The notes under the pieces: generated by a model
What the model was told of the DNA's origin: nothing
Seen by the model: only the letters and a program-made list of their open reading frames with translations
Database searches by the model: none
In this document: one piece after another, positions 63,932 to 64,000 of the stretch
How positions within the stretch are numbered: position 1 is the first letter of the stretch
How the letters are laid out: every line of letters begins with the position of its first letter
Made by a program: the position numbers and the translations under genes
DNA from: Stutzerimonas stutzeri
Lineage (GTDB): Bacteria > Pseudomonadota > Gammaproteobacteria > Pseudomonadales > Pseudomonadaceae
Reading direction: 5' to 3'
Length of the DNA stretch: 64,000 nt
NCBI RefSeq assembly: GCF_024448895.1
Contig: NZ_JAMOIC010000020.1
Location: forward strand, 21,154-85,153

Positions 63932-64000
63932 TCAACCCCTTACGCAACGATTCCACTCACCCTCCTGATGGGGCATTCGGCGTCGCTTATTGGTCTGTGT

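Larger units (their letters stand above)
63408..64000. other. Non-coding region rich in inverted repeats at the right edge
   Basis: About 590 bp with no convincing gene. It holds the Pho-box-like site, a 24-bp inverted repeat bracketed by 11-bp direct repeats, and from about 63770 a series of short hairpins. The next gene lies beyond the window edge. Confidence 0.55.

Overview
The window reads as a Gammaproteobacterium of the Pseudomonas/Stutzerimonas group. A near-complete maltotetraose-forming amylase of the P. stutzeri type, together with rdgC, an MxtR/CrbS-type hybrid kinase, rmuC and ydbH-ynbE-ydbL, all point that way. This is inferred from recognised protein families; no search was run.

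1-10.6 kb: one flank of a type III secretion (T3SS) gene cluster, almost all on the minus strand, continuing off the left edge. In transcription order it carries a 53-aa ORF that may be the needle or pilin, a hairpin, then sctD-X-Y-V, a CpaC-like secretin half (C2), a CpaD-like lipoprotein, a TadD-like TPR lipoprotein on the plus strand, the N-terminal secretin half (C1), a 67-aa ORF, then sctI-J-K-L and the start of sctN. It combines a Ysc-type X-Y-V block with a Rhizobium-type split secretin, and the outer-membrane parts resemble those of Tad pili. About 0.8 kb without convincing genes separates this from a tRNA-Val/tRNA-Asp pair.

11.4-33.4 kb: rdgC and a bile-acid-type symporter, then a large maltose/maltodextrin/starch regulon. 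It holds malK, a GH13 alpha-glucosidase, maltose acetyltransferase, malT, malG-F-E, periplasmic amylase malS with a kinase-fold gene, the secreted maltotetraohydrolase with a starch-binding domain, maltoporin and malM. The divergent promoters share MalT-box-like GGGGAGGAGG and GGGCGTAG motifs. A 426-aa curlin-repeat protein sits inside this cluster without any csg export genes.

33.4-49.7 kb: mostly housekeeping genes, namely an MFS-acyltransferase fusion, azlCD, a GNAT acetyltransferase, the SLC5-histidine-kinase hybrid mxtR/crbS, a DUF4010 membrane protein, rmuC, a Sel1-like protein and ydbH-ynbE-ydbL. A second curlin-repeat gene lies between mxtR and the DUF4010 gene, flanked by a roughly 100-bp imperfect direct repeat that includes a degraded copy of the DUF4010 start.

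49.7-64 kb: a membrane gluconate-dehydrogenase-like complex (subunit 3, GMC flavoprotein, triheme cytochrome c), an LpxR-like lipid A deacylase, and a phosphorus-scavenging block of TonB receptor, beta-propeller phytase, exbB-exbD-tonB and phoX. A Pho-box-like site lies upstream of the receptor. The last 0.6 kb is non-coding and rich in inverted repeats.
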